Of a stretch of DNA of 64,000 nt, positions 1-9,148 are shown in pieces (within the stretch, counting starts at the first letter, position 1; each line of letters begins with the position of its first letter). Both the position numbers and the translations under genes were made by a program. Source of the stretch: Rhodobacteraceae bacterium KLH11 (GTDB lineage Bacteria; Pseudomonadota; Alphaproteobacteria; Rhodobacterales; Rhodobacteraceae). The stretch is from the NCBI GenBank assembly GCA_000158135.1, contig DS999531.1, forward strand, positions 1,676,755 to 1,740,754, written 5' to 3'. The notes below the pieces were generated by a model. That model saw nothing but the letters and a program-made list of their open reading frames with translations. It did no database searches and had not been told where the DNA came from.

Positions 1-689
1 CGCACCCCACCCAGACCGTTTGCGACATGGCGCAACGGGCTGTTGGTATAGGCCGGATGGTCGTGAATTTCGTAGCTCGGGGTGTTGGTCGAAATCTCGG
101 CCGCGCCTTTTTCCCAGATATAATGCTTGCCCGCGATCAGCGGATGCAATGACCAGACCAGAATGCTGAGACGTTGGATCGATATGCCATGTTCCAGCAT
201 TTTCTCGGCCAGCACTTTGGTGAAGGTATCTGCCGTGTCAATCTCGGAGGCACCGCGCATAAGCCAATCAATCAAGGGGCCGCTGATATTACCATCATCG
301 GGCTGGCGCAGCTGGTTATCGCCCAAATCGATTCGCGTGGCCGTGTCCGGCATAAAGCCGATATAGCCCTGAATGGCCGCGCTTTCGGGCAGGGTATCTT
401 CGTAGGCCCAGATGGAATTGATCAGCCGTTCTTGTGGCAGGCTGATGTCGTGATAGGTGGCGGTGCCCTTGAAAGGGCAAAAGGTCTGCAACCCGGTTTC
501 GGGGCTGGGCTCGACGCATAAGTCTTCGCGCGGAACATAGATGGCGGGCGGCAGCCGTGTTTCATACATGACCTTGGCGTTCCGGCTTTCGGCCAGCAAG
601 GTGTCGCCACGGTAAATCGCGATCCGGCCCTTCAGCGGTTCGACCGAGATTCCGTAGCCTTTGACATTTGGTGTGGCATGGACGTTCAT
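1..689 (-). CDS. DUF427 / class III adenylate cyclase-type fusion protein (partial)
   Basis: The reading frame runs off the left edge, so only the first 229 residues are visible. Residues about 20-112 match a DUF427 domain: the segments YVPREDL (51-57) and CPFKGTATYH (71-80) are typical. Residues about 135-229 resemble the helical region that precedes the catalytic domain in alphaproteobacterial class III nucleotide cyclases, with SLHPLIAGKHYIWEKG (180-195) followed by a TNSPLRHV segment. The catalytic cyclase domain, if present, lies outside the window. The start ATG (689-687) has a strong GGAGG seven bases upstream. No signal peptide or membrane segment is visible. The DUF427 part is clear; the cyclase assignment is an inference from the linker region only. 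Confidence 0.7.
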   Translation of the reverse strand, partial: MNVHATPNVKGYGISVEPLKGRIAIYRGDTLLAESRNAKVMYETRLPPAIYVPREDLCVEPSPETGLQTFCPFKGTATYHDISLPQERLINSIWAYEDTLPESAAIQGYIGFMPDTATRIDLGDNQLRQPDDGNISGPLIDWLMRGASEIDTADTFTKVLAEKMLEHGISIQRLSILVWSLHPLIAGKHYIWEKGAAEISTNTPSYEIHDHPAYTNSPLRHVANGLGGV

Positions 690-779
690 CTGCAACCTCC
701 GTTGGCCAGATTTCTATAGGATGGGCCTTCGGGGCACTCTTTCCAAGATGTGCGGGCAGATTTTACCTCAATCCCGGTC

Positions 780-1481
780 TCAGACCATTTGGATCACGTC
801 TTTTTCGATCGAAAGCATATAGCCCTTTTTGGCAATATTCTTGACCAGCAACTCGCTGACCATCTGGTTGCCCAGGGCATCGCGCAGGCGTTTGATCCGG
901 GTGGCCCCCGCGGCCTCATCACAATCGGCGGTACTTTTGCCCGAGATCATGGCCTCGATCTGAACACCTGACAACACCTCGTCATCCAATCGGGATTCGG
1001 CCAGAACCGAAAGGGTTTCCATAGCGGCGGGCGTCAGTTTGAAATCCATGTTGTTAAGGTAAACAGTGTTTTCTTCGCGACTGATAAGCAGTGATGTGAC
1101 CTGAATCCCGGTGCGTTCGATCTGTGCCATGCGGCGGTTCAGCAGAACCAGCATAACCAGAAAGACCAGCGCGGCGATCAGCATGGCGCTGGCAAAGATC
1201 AGCAAGACAAAGATCACCATGCGGTAACTGGACAACGTATCGGCAAAGGCGGTGCCGGATTGCGCCAGGATTTCCAGTAGCCGGATTTCGGCTTGAGAGG
1301 TCAGATCGGCCTCGACAAACAGTCGCTCGACCCGGGCGTTAAAGGCGTTGGCATCCGGCAGTGTCCAGAACAGGAAAGCCGCCGCCGTGACCAGAATGGC
1401 GAGAATTGCGGCAATACCGGCCCCAACCAGTCGTACTCCCGAGCGGCGGGCCTCAGTAACGGAGATAGAATTTTCCGGCAT
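780..1481 (-). CDS. Membrane protein with C-terminal winged-helix-like domain
   Basis: A 233-residue protein with two hydrophobic segments, about residues 17-42 and 87-115, separated by a short loop of about 45 residues that would be periplasmic. The cytoplasmic C-terminal part (about 125-230) reads like a winged-helix DNA-binding fold of the OmpR/ToxR type: a MDFKLTPAAMETL strand-helix, a helix around RIKRLRDALG (195-204), and a terminal AKKGYMLS wing like the GYRL wing of OmpR proteins. The start at 1481 was chosen over an upstream one because AGGAAGG precedes it. It overlaps the 3' end of the small secreted-protein gene 1453-1740 by 29 bases, so the two are probably one transcript. Function is not established; DNA binding is inference. 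Confidence 0.65.
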   Translation of the reverse strand: MPENSISVTEARRSGVRLVGAGIAAILAILVTAAAFLFWTLPDANAFNARVERLFVEADLTSQAEIRLLEILAQSGTAFADTLSSYRMVIFVLLIFASAMLIAALVFLVMLVLLNRRMAQIERTGIQVTSLLISREENTVYLNNMDFKLTPAAMETLSVLAESRLDDEVLSGVQIEAMISGKSTADCDEAAGATRIKRLRDALGNQMVSELLVKNIAKKGYMLSIEKDVIQMV

Positions 1482-1740
1482 TGGCCTTCCTTTGATCCAA
1501 TCCTTCCGGTCCAAAGACGGACATCACATTCAGCAGCGTCCAGCCCGAGGCTTTCAGGCGCTTGGCAACCTCTTTCTTTGCCTTGCCTTTGTTACAGCCC
1601 GACACTTGCATGACGCCGTAGTGAAGACGCAGAGGGTTATCCTGTTTGGCTTTATAATCGGCATAACAATCCGCAGCCGAAGCAGCAGAGCCAAGCGATA
1701 ACAGCGCCATCAGGATCAGAGAAGAGAGGATCTGTTTCAT
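1453..1740 (-). CDS. Small secreted protein of unknown function
   Basis: A 95-residue protein beginning with a clear Sec signal peptide (MKQILSSLILMALLSLGS, cleavage near SAASA-AD at about residue 22). The mature part is about 70 residues, basic, with two cysteines (in ADCYADY and VSGCNKG) that could form a disulfide in the periplasm, and ends in GKFYLRY. In-frame ATGs exist upstream (1749 and 1758); 1740 was chosen because it starts the signal peptide directly. Not recognised as a named family. It overlaps the membrane winged-helix gene downstream, which suggests joint expression and possibly a shared envelope-sensing job. Confidence 0.6.
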   Translation of the reverse strand: MKQILSSLILMALLSLGSAASAADCYADYKAKQDNPLRLHYGVMQVSGCNKGKAKKEVAKRLKASGWTLLNVMSVFGPEGLDQRKANAGKFYLRY

Positions 1741-1916
1741 AGGCTGCATCCTGCGCATGAGTTGGCCGGATATTCAATAACTCTGGGGGGTTCACGGCAC
1801 TGATATCGGATAACAACCGGTCGATATTGCTTGTCGGAAGGAGGAAGGCACAGGTTCAGGGCATCAAACACGCGGTCCGCAACGGGCCAGCCTCAGAATT
1901 CAAAAGGACCTGCACC

Positions 1917-2408
1917 ATGCATAAGAAATTCATCGCTCTGATCATTGCCTCAGCCGTTGCCATCACCGGCGTTTCAGCCTCGCAGGCGCGCGCGGCAGAT
2001 ACGCGTGACATTCTGGGTGGCCTGGCGGCAATCGCCATCATTGGCGCGGCGGCCCATCACTATCACAAGGAAAAAAGCAAAAAAGAGAAGGTTTCGCGGA
2101 AGCATGTGGAAAAGCACTATGTTCCGAAGGCGAAAAAGCATCATCACCGCAAGGCCAAAAAACACCCCGTGCGCCCGCTGCCGAAACATGTGGCCCGGTA
2201 TGATCTGCCGCGGCGCTGCCTGCGCACCTATGATCACTATTCAAGCCATCGTCCTTTGCTGGCGCCGAAATGCCTGAGCAAACATTACAAACATGCTAAT
2301 AGCCTGCCCCAACGGTGCAAGGTTGGTTTCTGGAATGGCAAAAAGGTCAAACGGGCATACGAACCCGCATGCCTGCGCCAGAAAGGATACCGTGTCGTTT
2401 ATCAGTAA
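1917..2408 (+). CDS. Histidine/lysine-rich secreted protein
   Basis: A 163-residue protein with a signal peptide ([20 protein letters not shown], cleavage after SQARA at about residue 26). A short glycine/alanine-rich hydrophobic stretch, [13 protein letters not shown] (about 34-46), follows. The middle (47-100) is very rich in His, Lys and Arg, including clusters such as [12 protein letters not shown] and [11 protein letters not shown]. The C-terminal half carries four cysteines in RRCLR, PKCLS, QRCKV and PACLR contexts, likely two disulfides. The start has AAGGACC upstream. The composition suggests binding of metals, nucleic acid or polyanionic envelope polymers, but this is inference; no named family is recognised. 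A strong terminator follows, so it is probably monocistronic. Confidence 0.65.
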   Translation: MHKKFIALIIASAVAITGVSASQARAADTRDILGGLAAIAIIGAAAHHYHKEKSKKEKVSRKHVEKHYVPKAKKHHHRKAKKHPVRPLPKHVARYDLPRRCLRTYDHYSSHRPLLAPKCLSKHYKHANSLPQRCKVGFWNGKKVKRAYEPACLRQKGYRVVYQ

Positions 2409-2425
2409 CCGGTTTCGAGCAGGAG

Positions 2426-2484
2426 CGGCGCTCAAAAAAAAGCGCCGTGCAGGAGAGGGTGGCGCAAGCTGCCCTCTCTTTTTT
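2426..2484 (+). terminator. Tandem hairpins, second with T-run, after the His-rich gene
   Basis: Two consecutive hairpins. The first pairs CGGCGCT (2426-2432) with AGCGCCG (2441-2447) around an A-rich loop. The second pairs an 11-base arm (2453-2463) with 2468-2478, two wobble pairs, around a GCAA tetraloop and is followed by six Ts (2479-2484). The second has the form of an intrinsic terminator for the gene ending at 2408, placed just before rnhB. Confidence 0.8.
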
Positions 2485-2520
2485 CTTGCGGAATCTGCCA
2501 AAACGCGGTTTGCCCAAGGG

Positions 2521-3138
2521 ATGTCGACACCCAACTATGAACTGGAACAGGCCCTGCTGGCGCGCGGATACGTCAGAGTTGCCGGTGTGGATGAAGTGGG
2601 GCGCGGTCCGCTGGCCGGCCCGGTTGTCGCAGCCGCTGTGATCCTGAACCCGGATGATTTTCCCGAAGGGTTGAATGATTCCAAGAAGCTGACCGCGAAA
2701 CGGCGCGGCGCGCTGGATCTGGCATTGCGCGCGCAGGCCAGCGTTGCCGTTGCTCAGGCCTCGGTCGCCGAGATTGATGAGCATAATATCCTGCGGGCGT
2801 CGCATCTGGCGATGGTACGTGCGGTTGCGGCTTTGAACCCTGCGCCTGACTTTCTGTTGATTGACGGGAACATGATCCCCCGGGGTCTGAAAATCCCGTC
2901 GCAGGCGGTGGTCAGAGGTGATGCGCGGTCGGTGTCGATTGCGGGGGCCTCAATCGTTGCGAAAAACTGGCGTGATCGGTTGATGGTGGATTTGGCGCAA
3001 CAGCATCCGGGCTATGGCTGGGAAGCAAACGCCGGTTATCCGACAAAACAGCATCGCGAGGCGCTGCGAAATCTTGGCGTGACCCCACACCATAGACGTT
3101 CGTTCAAACCGGTCCACAATATCTTGTATCAAGAGTAA
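2521..3138 (+). CDS. rnhB: Ribonuclease HII
   Basis: A 205-residue type 2 RNase H that cleaves the RNA strand of RNA-DNA hybrids, and single ribonucleotides embedded in DNA, in the cytoplasm. The N-terminal [19 protein letters not shown] block (20-38) holds the first two acidic metal ligands (Asp24, Glu25); Asp115 in LLIDGN and Asp152 in KNWRDR complete the set expected of the family. The frame is open well upstream, but ATG 2521 gives the normal family length and is preceded by AAGGG, so the longer form is unlikely. It lies directly upstream of ccrM in the same direction, separated by a 107-base leader that contains GANTC sites. Confidence 0.96.
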   Translation: MSTPNYELEQALLARGYVRVAGVDEVGRGPLAGPVVAAAVILNPDDFPEGLNDSKKLTAKRRGALDLALRAQASVAVAQASVAEIDEHNILRASHLAMVRAVAALNPAPDFLLIDGNMIPRGLKIPSQAVVRGDARSVSIAGASIVAKNWRDRLMVDLAQQHPGYGWEANAGYPTKQHREALRNLGVTPHHRRSFKPVHNILYQE

Positions 3139-3151
3139 ATTGTAAGCTGCT

Positions 3152-3190
3152 GATTCAAAAAAGAAATTGACGGCGAATCATCTTTGACTC
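3152..3190 (+). promoter_or_regulatory. Cluster of GANTC sites before ccrM
   Basis: Three GANTC pentamers lie within 39 bases: GATTC (3152-3156), GAATC (3175-3179) and GACTC (3186-3190); a fourth, GATTC (3293-3297), is just inside the ccrM coding region. GANTC is the target of CcrM, and in Caulobacter the ccrM promoter itself carries GANTC sites that silence it once methylated. The arrangement here suggests the same feedback. The sites are seen; the regulatory role is inferred. Confidence 0.65.
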
Positions 3191-3236
3191 ATCCTTGTCT
3201 CAACCAAATGAGCGCAAAAGCGCCGTGGACACTTGA

Positions 3237-4349
<1,113 letters not shown>

Positions 4350-4392
4350 ATACCGCCGGTGCCTGTGGCCTGACACAAGGCACTATGCCTTG

Positions 4393-4425
4393 CCCCGCCG
4401 TTCCCGGCGGGGTCTTTTGTTTTTG
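4393..4425 (+). terminator. Intrinsic terminator after ccrM
   Basis: CCCCGCCG (4393-4400) pairs perfectly with CGGCGGGG (4405-4412) around TTCC, followed by TCTTTTGTTTTT. The rest of the 230-base gap to the convergent alkB gene contains a GC-rich hairpin near 4556-4577 without a T-run; nothing else was recognised there. Confidence 0.85.
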
Positions 4426-4579
4426 CACGGGGAAGGATTGGCCAAAGTGTGAAGCGATTTTGGGGCCTCTGAGGCAGACCATGTACCTGAGGTGGTAACA
4501 AAAGCTCCCCCCCGTCAGAACCGCATCACAGATGCGTTCCTTCCCGTTGGGCCGGGCAGCGCGCTGACGCGCGCTGCGG

Positions 4580-5716
4580 TCAGGTGCGGGGCATCGGGTT
4601 TTGTGCTGTGTTATAGGGCTGCCAATCGGTGATCTCGGGGTAGTACTGGCGTCGCCAGGCGCGGACCTTCGGGTTCATGGTACGGCGCCACAGGGGTGGA
4701 ATCATCGCGGCGACTGTCATGACCGGATACCCGTATGGCAACTGCGGTGCGGCATCCTGTGCATGGTGTTGCAGCAGCGGAAAGCGACGGCCTGGTTTGT
4801 AATGGTGGTCCGAATGGCGTTGCAGGTTGATCAGCAACCAGTTTGAGGCTTTTTGCGAGGAATTCCATGAATGGCGCGGGCGCACATGTTCGTATTTGCC
4901 ATCGCCCAGATGTTTGCGGGTCAGACCGTAATGTTCAACATAATTGACCAGTTCCAGCTGCCAGATTGCCGTGCCCGCCTGTATCAGGAACAGGCCCAAT
5001 CCGGCCCATCCACCAATCAGAAATGCCAGCAGCAGCATCGTGATTTGCAGGGCCCAATAGCGCCAGAACGGATTGCCCGGGTCGGTCCATGACCGGTCTT
5101 TGCGGGCCAGTTTGTCCTGTTCTGCGCGGAAGGCCGAGATCAGGCTTTGGCGCAGCACACGCGGGTAGAACCGGTGAAACCCCTCGTTGTAGCGCGCGGT
5201 CACCGGATCGCGTGGGGTGCCGACATGGCGGTGATGAACCAGCAGATGTTCGGACCGGAAATGTGAATACATAACCATCGATAGCAGGATATCGCCCAGC
5301 CATCGTTCGCGCGTGCCTTTCTGGTGCATCAATTCATGGCTGTAGTTGATCCCGACCGTGCCGGAAATGACGCCCATCCCGAAGAACACGCCAATCTTTT
5401 CTGCTGAGGTCAGCCCGACAGAGTGGGTCGTGTACCAGAGCAGCCCATAGAGGGTGAAGAACTGGACCGGAGCCCATGCCTTGGTCAGCGCGATATACCA
5501 GCGCAGAACGGTGTCGGGTGTATCCGGATCTGCGTTGTCCAGGTTGAGGCCGGTCAGGCGGTCGAGCACGGCAAAAGCCCACCAGGTTGACAGGGGCACC
5601 AGCAAAACCCACCAGCCCCCCGCTATGGTGGTTGCCCAGATCAGCGGGATCAACAGGTATGAACACCCGAAGGGCAGGGCGGATTGCCAGCGGGACAGGG
5701 TGTCAGGCGCGATCAT
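4580..5716 (-). CDS. alkB: Alkane 1-monooxygenase (AlkB-type membrane di-iron hydroxylase)
   Basis: A 378-residue integral membrane enzyme that hydroxylates the terminal carbon of alkanes, using electrons from rubredoxin. All histidine motifs of the AlkB family are present: HELMHQK (127-133), EHLLVHHRH (156-164), NYVEHYG (258-264) and LQRHSDHH (298-305). Several hydrophobic helices surround them. The start at 5716 has GGAG upstream; a longer start at 5740 is less likely. No rubredoxin, rubredoxin reductase or alcohol dehydrogenase gene lies next to it, so redox partners must come from elsewhere. It faces away from ccrM and lies downstream of mutY on the same strand with a gap of about 60 bases. 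Confidence 0.93.
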   Translation of the reverse strand: MIAPDTLSRWQSALPFGCSYLLIPLIWATTIAGGWWVLLVPLSTWWAFAVLDRLTGLNLDNADPDTPDTVLRWYIALTKAWAPVQFFTLYGLLWYTTHSVGLTSAEKIGVFFGMGVISGTVGINYSHELMHQKGTRERWLGDILLSMVMYSHFRSEHLLVHHRHVGTPRDPVTARYNEGFHRFYPRVLRQSLISAFRAEQDKLARKDRSWTDPGNPFWRYWALQITMLLLAFLIGGWAGLGLFLIQAGTAIWQLELVNYVEHYGLTRKHLGDGKYEHVRPRHSWNSSQKASNWLLINLQRHSDHHYKPGRRFPLLQHHAQDAAPQLPYGYPVMTVAAMIPPLWRRTMNPKVRAWRRQYYPEITDWQPYNTAQNPMPRT

Positions 5717-5775
5717 CTTCGGGCTCCGATGTGTTGGCACAACAGTAAAGGGCTGGTCCGGTTTTGCACAGCGGT

Positions 5776-6831
5776 CTATTGGCCGCGCCAGAGGTCGAAA
5801 GCCTTGCGCATGACGGTGGGCAGATCACCGGGTCTGAACTGGTGCTTGTCCATGATCGTCAAACCGGTTGGGGCTTCTCGGTGGGGCAATTCAGCTGTCC
5901 AGAGGCGCAGGATCAGGTGAAAATGCGTGAAGGTATGGCGGACCTCGCCCGGTATTTCCCGCCATTGCGCCGGGAAGGGAGGGTTCTCGGCCGGTGTTTC
6001 GGACCAGTCTGAACCCGGCCAGCCCAGCATTCCGCCCAGCAGGCCTTTTTCGGGGCGGCGTTCCAGCAACAAGGCTCCGTCTTTGCGCTGGGCGATGTAG
6101 ATGTGGCCATGTCGTGTGGGCTTTGGCTTTTTGGGTGTTTTCGCGGGCAGATCGGCCTGCGTGCCCGCCGCCCGGGCCCGGCAGGGTTGGCAAAGCGGGC
6201 AGATGCCGCAGGCCGGAGATTTTGGCGTGCAGATGGTTGCACCCAGATCCATGACGGCTTGCGCATAGTCTCCGGGGCGGCTTTGGGGGGTCAGTGCCGC
6301 AGCTTTGCTTTTTAGCGCGGGTTTTGATCCCGGCAGAGGATCGTGAATGTCATAGAGGCGGGCCATGACGCGTTCGACATTTCCATCCAGAACGGTCTCC
6401 GGGCGGTCAAAGGCGATCGCTGCGATCGCCGCTGCAGTATAGGGGCCAATGCCGGGTAACTGCAGCAGTGCATCGTAACTGTCAGGGAACTGTCCGCCAT
6501 GGTCTGAGGTCACAATCCGCGCGCATTTCAGCAGATTGCGGGCGCGGGCATAGTAGCCCAGCCCGGCCCACTCTCCCATGACCTGTTCATCGGCAGCGGC
6601 GGCCAGCGCATCAACGGTTGGCCAGCGCGATGTAAATCGCACAAAGTAATCCCGGACAGCGGCAACAGTGGTTTGCTGCAACATCACCTCGGACAGCCAG
6701 ACGCGGTAAGGGTCGGGCAACACACCGGCAGCACGATCTGCGGGGCCGATGCGCCATGGCATTTCGCGCGCATGGCGGTCGTACCAGGCCAGCAACGCAT
6801 CGCTCACGTCCAGTTCATTACAGTCACGCAA
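5776..6831 (-). CDS. mutY: A/G-specific adenine glycosylase
   Basis: A 351-residue DNA repair glycosylase that removes adenine mispaired with 8-oxoguanine. Catalytic Glu48 is in SEVMLQQT, the helix-hairpin-helix is LPGIGPYTAAAI (125-136), and the catalytic Asp149 is in TVLDGNVERV. A [4Fe-4S] cluster motif C-x6-C-x2-C-x5-C is intact at Cys201, 208, 211 and 217. The C-terminal region from about 235 is the Nudix-like domain that recognises 8-oxoG (LLGGMLGWPG and RHTFTHFHL). The start codon is TTG with AGGAG ten bases upstream. It is divergent from the DciA-like gene, sharing an 81-base promoter region. Confidence 0.95.
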   Translation of the reverse strand: MRDCNELDVSDALLAWYDRHAREMPWRIGPADRAAGVLPDPYRVWLSEVMLQQTTVAAVRDYFVRFTSRWPTVDALAAAADEQVMGEWAGLGYYARARNLLKCARIVTSDHGGQFPDSYDALLQLPGIGPYTAAAIAAIAFDRPETVLDGNVERVMARLYDIHDPLPGSKPALKSKAAALTPQSRPGDYAQAVMDLGATICTPKSPACGICPLCQPCRARAAGTQADLPAKTPKKPKPTRHGHIYIAQRKDGALLLERRPEKGLLGGMLGWPGSDWSETPAENPPFPAQWREIPGEVRHTFTHFHLILRLWTAELPHREAPTGLTIMDKHQFRPGDLPTVMRKAFDLWRGQ

Positions 6832-6912
6832 GTTTTATCCAACTCCTCGTCAGGTTTCGCTGGCGTCCGGTTCTCAGCCTATTACAATAGCCGCGCAGGA
6901 GTTGGAAACCAG

Positions 6913-7419
6913 ATGCAGCGCAGACGTTCCTCGACCCGCGGGTTCAAACGCACCGCGACCTTGCTGAATGACCGGATCAGGCAGGCAGGGGAAAGCCGGG
7001 GCTTTGCCGTGTCGCGTCTGTTGACCCATTGGGCCGAGATCGTGGGGCAGGATATCGCCGGGATCGCGCGGCCTGTGAATGTGGGTTACGCCAAAGGCGG
7101 GTTTGGCGCGACGCTGACCGTGCTGACCACCGGGCCACAGGCCCCGATGCTGGAGATGCAGAAAGAGCAGCTTCGCGACAAGGTCAACGCGGTCTATGGG
7201 TATAACGCGATAAACCGCATTCGCATCACCCAGACAGCTCCGACCGGATTTGCCGAGGGGCAGGCCAGTTTCAATCACAAACCGAAACAGGCAAAACCCG
7301 AGATTGCACCAGAAATCGCGGCAGAGGCTGACAAAGTGTCACGCGATGTTCACGATGGTGAGTTGCGCGCGGCCCTTGAACGTCTGGGCCGCAACGTTTT
7401 ATCCAAACACAAACGCTGA
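6913..7419 (+). CDS. DciA-like DUF721 protein
   Basis: A 168-residue basic protein whose residues about 10-105 match DUF721: SRLLTHWAEIVGQDIA, then a hydrophobic strand and a LEMQKEQLRDKVNAVYG helix with a following INRIRI strand. DUF721 includes DciA, which helps load the replicative helicase in bacteria lacking DnaC/DnaI, so a replication role is plausible but not proven for this member. The start has AGGAG upstream and gives a normal family length. The dsbA-like gene follows after 14 bases and is probably co-transcribed. Confidence 0.8.
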   Translation: MQRRRSSTRGFKRTATLLNDRIRQAGESRGFAVSRLLTHWAEIVGQDIAGIARPVNVGYAKGGFGATLTVLTTGPQAPMLEMQKEQLRDKVNAVYGYNAINRIRITQTAPTGFAEGQASFNHKPKQAKPEIAPEIAAEADKVSRDVHDGELRAALERLGRNVLSKHKR

Positions 7420-7433
7420 GAAAGGGCTGAGGA

Positions 7434-8099
7434 ATGAGCCGGATTGCAACCGTAATATGTGCGGCTGTCGCCGTTGCCGCTGGCGGCTATTGGCTGACAC
7501 AGTCGAATAATACCCTTCCCCCCAACCTGTTGGTTGGTGCCGCCGAGGCGCAGGAAGCTGAACTGGACACGTCGACTATTGTCGAAATGGTGCAGGGTGC
7601 CGAAGATGCGCCGGTAGAGATTATCGAATATGCCTCATACACCTGCCCGCATTGCGCGAATTTCCATCAGGGGGCGTATAAGCAGCTCAAGAAGGACTTT
7701 ATTGACACGGGCAAGGTCAAGTTCACCTATCGCGAAGTGTATTTTGACCGCTATGGTCTGTGGGCCTCGATGGTGGCGCGTTGTGCGGGTCCTGAAAAGT
7801 TCTTTGGCATTACCGACCTGATCTATCAAGGTCAGTCTGAATGGACCCGTGCGGGCGGCCCGACCGAGATTGTTGATGAGCTGCGCAAGATCGGTCGCCT
7901 TGCCGGTATCGACAATGATCAGCTTGAGGCTTGCCTGCAGGATGGAACCCGCGCGCAAACGCTGGTGGCCTGGTATCAGGAAAATGCCGAACGCGATGAT
8001 GTTCAGGGAACCCCGTCTTTTGTTGTGAACGGCAAAAAGGTCGACAATCAGCCATATGATGATTTCAAAAAGCTGATCGAAGACGAATTGGGCAGCTGA
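7434..8099 (+). CDS. DsbA-family thiol:disulfide oxidoreductase
   Basis: A 221-residue exported thioredoxin-fold protein. An N-terminal hydrophobic segment (about 4-20) serves as signal or anchor. The active site is SYTCPHCANF, with the redox CPHC at 71-74, and the cis-proline loop is GTPSFVVNG near residue 193. The helical insert typical of DsbA and the related BdbD/ScsC proteins lies between them. It should form or shuffle disulfides in periplasmic proteins. No DsbB gene is adjacent. It follows the DciA-like gene closely and ends at a bidirectional hairpin before lpxK. Confidence 0.9.
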   Translation: MSRIATVICAAVAVAAGGYWLTQSNNTLPPNLLVGAAEAQEAELDTSTIVEMVQGAEDAPVEIIEYASYTCPHCANFHQGAYKQLKKDFIDTGKVKFTYREVYFDRYGLWASMVARCAGPEKFFGITDLIYQGQSEWTRAGGPTEIVDELRKIGRLAGIDNDQLEACLQDGTRAQTLVAWYQENAERDDVQGTPSFVVNGKKVDNQPYDDFKKLIEDELGS

Positions 8100-8116
8100 C
8101 GCCCATCGCAGCCAAC

Positions 8117-8147
8117 CATCGGCCAGCCTGATATGGGCTGGCTGATG
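8117..8147. terminator. Bidirectional hairpin between dsbA and lpxK
   Basis: CATCGGCCAGCC (8117-8128) pairs with GGGCTGGCTGATG (8135-8147) with one mismatch around a six-base loop. It lies in the 50-base gap between two convergent genes and could stop transcription from either side, although no long T-run follows. Confidence 0.5.
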
Positions 8148-8149
8148 AC

Positions 8150-9148
8150 TCAGCGCGCGGGCGCAACCTTTGCCAGCATCTCACGGACCTTCTCATCCTG
8201 ATTGATCTGCAGTCGGACCGGCAAGGTCAGCACTTTGCTGCGGAACGAGGCAGGCAGGCGCACCGCATCTTTCTCGGTCGTGACCAGTTGCGCGTTCAGC
8301 GCTTTGGCATCACTCTCCAACCGGCTCAGCAGCGCAGAGGTCAGCGGTTGATGGTCATCCAGGGCCTCGGACCTTAGCAGGGTCGCACCCTGTTGGCGGA
8401 GCGTGGCGAAGAACTTCTCGGGATAGCCGATGCCGGCAAAGGCCAGGACGGGGGTGTTGGCCCAGTCCATGCCGGTTTGAAGCGGGCGCATTTCGCCGGT
8501 GGCATGGGGCAGGGTCACGGCGTGACCCCATCGTTTGACAAAGACAGATTGGGCATCAGCATTCCCAAGCGACAGCACCAGATCAGCCCGTTTCAGCCCC
8601 GCGGCCACCGGTTCACGTAACGGTCCGGCAGGCAGGCACAGGCCATTGCCGAACCCGCGCTCGGCATCCACCACGATGACCGAGAAATCCTTGACCACGG
8701 CCGGGTTCTGAAACCCGTCATCCAGCACGATCGCAGTTGCGCCCGCCGCCGCAGCAGCCTGTGCCCCGGCCGCGCGATCTTTGGCAACCCAGACATCCGC
8801 GAATGCGGCAAGCAGCAATGGCTCATCACCGACCTGCGCCGCAGTATGCGTGCCGGGGTCTACCTGCACAGGGCCTTCCAGAGATCCCCCATGGCCGCGT
8901 GTCACCACATGGGGCCGGTGCCAGCTGTCCCGTAAATGTTCGAGCATCCAGATCACTGTGGGGGTTTTCCCGGTACCCCCTGCGTGCAGATTGCCGACGC
9001 AAATCACCGGTACGCCCGGTACGATACCTGGTCCTGCGGCAATCCGGCGTGCTGTGGCCGAGGCATAGATGCGCCCCAGCGGTGCCAGCAACCGGGCGCG
9101 CAGGTCCAGCCGGTCAGGGGCAGAGTTCCAGAAGTCAGGTGCGCGCAT
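8150..9148 (-). CDS. lpxK: Tetraacyldisaccharide 4'-kinase
   Basis: A 332-residue inner-membrane-associated kinase that phosphorylates the 4' position of the lipid A disaccharide, forming lipid IVA. The P-loop GGTGKTP (57-63) sits in [14 protein letters not shown], typical of the family, and an N-terminal amphipathic/hydrophobic stretch fits membrane association. Acidic TTEKDAVRL near the C-terminus is also characteristic. Its start lies inside the 3' end of waaA (14-base overlap), so the two lipopolysaccharide genes are translationally coupled. Confidence 0.94.
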   Translation of the reverse strand: MRAPDFWNSAPDRLDLRARLLAPLGRIYASATARRIAAGPGIVPGVPVICVGNLHAGGTGKTPTVIWMLEHLRDSWHRPHVVTRGHGGSLEGPVQVDPGTHTAAQVGDEPLLLAAFADVWVAKDRAAGAQAAAAAGATAIVLDDGFQNPAVVKDFSVIVVDAERGFGNGLCLPAGPLREPVAAGLKRADLVLSLGNADAQSVFVKRWGHAVTLPHATGEMRPLQTGMDWANTPVLAFAGIGYPEKFFATLRQQGATLLRSEALDDHQPLTSALLSRLESDAKALNAQLVTTEKDAVRLPASFRSKVLTLPVRLQINQDEKVREMLAKVAPAR

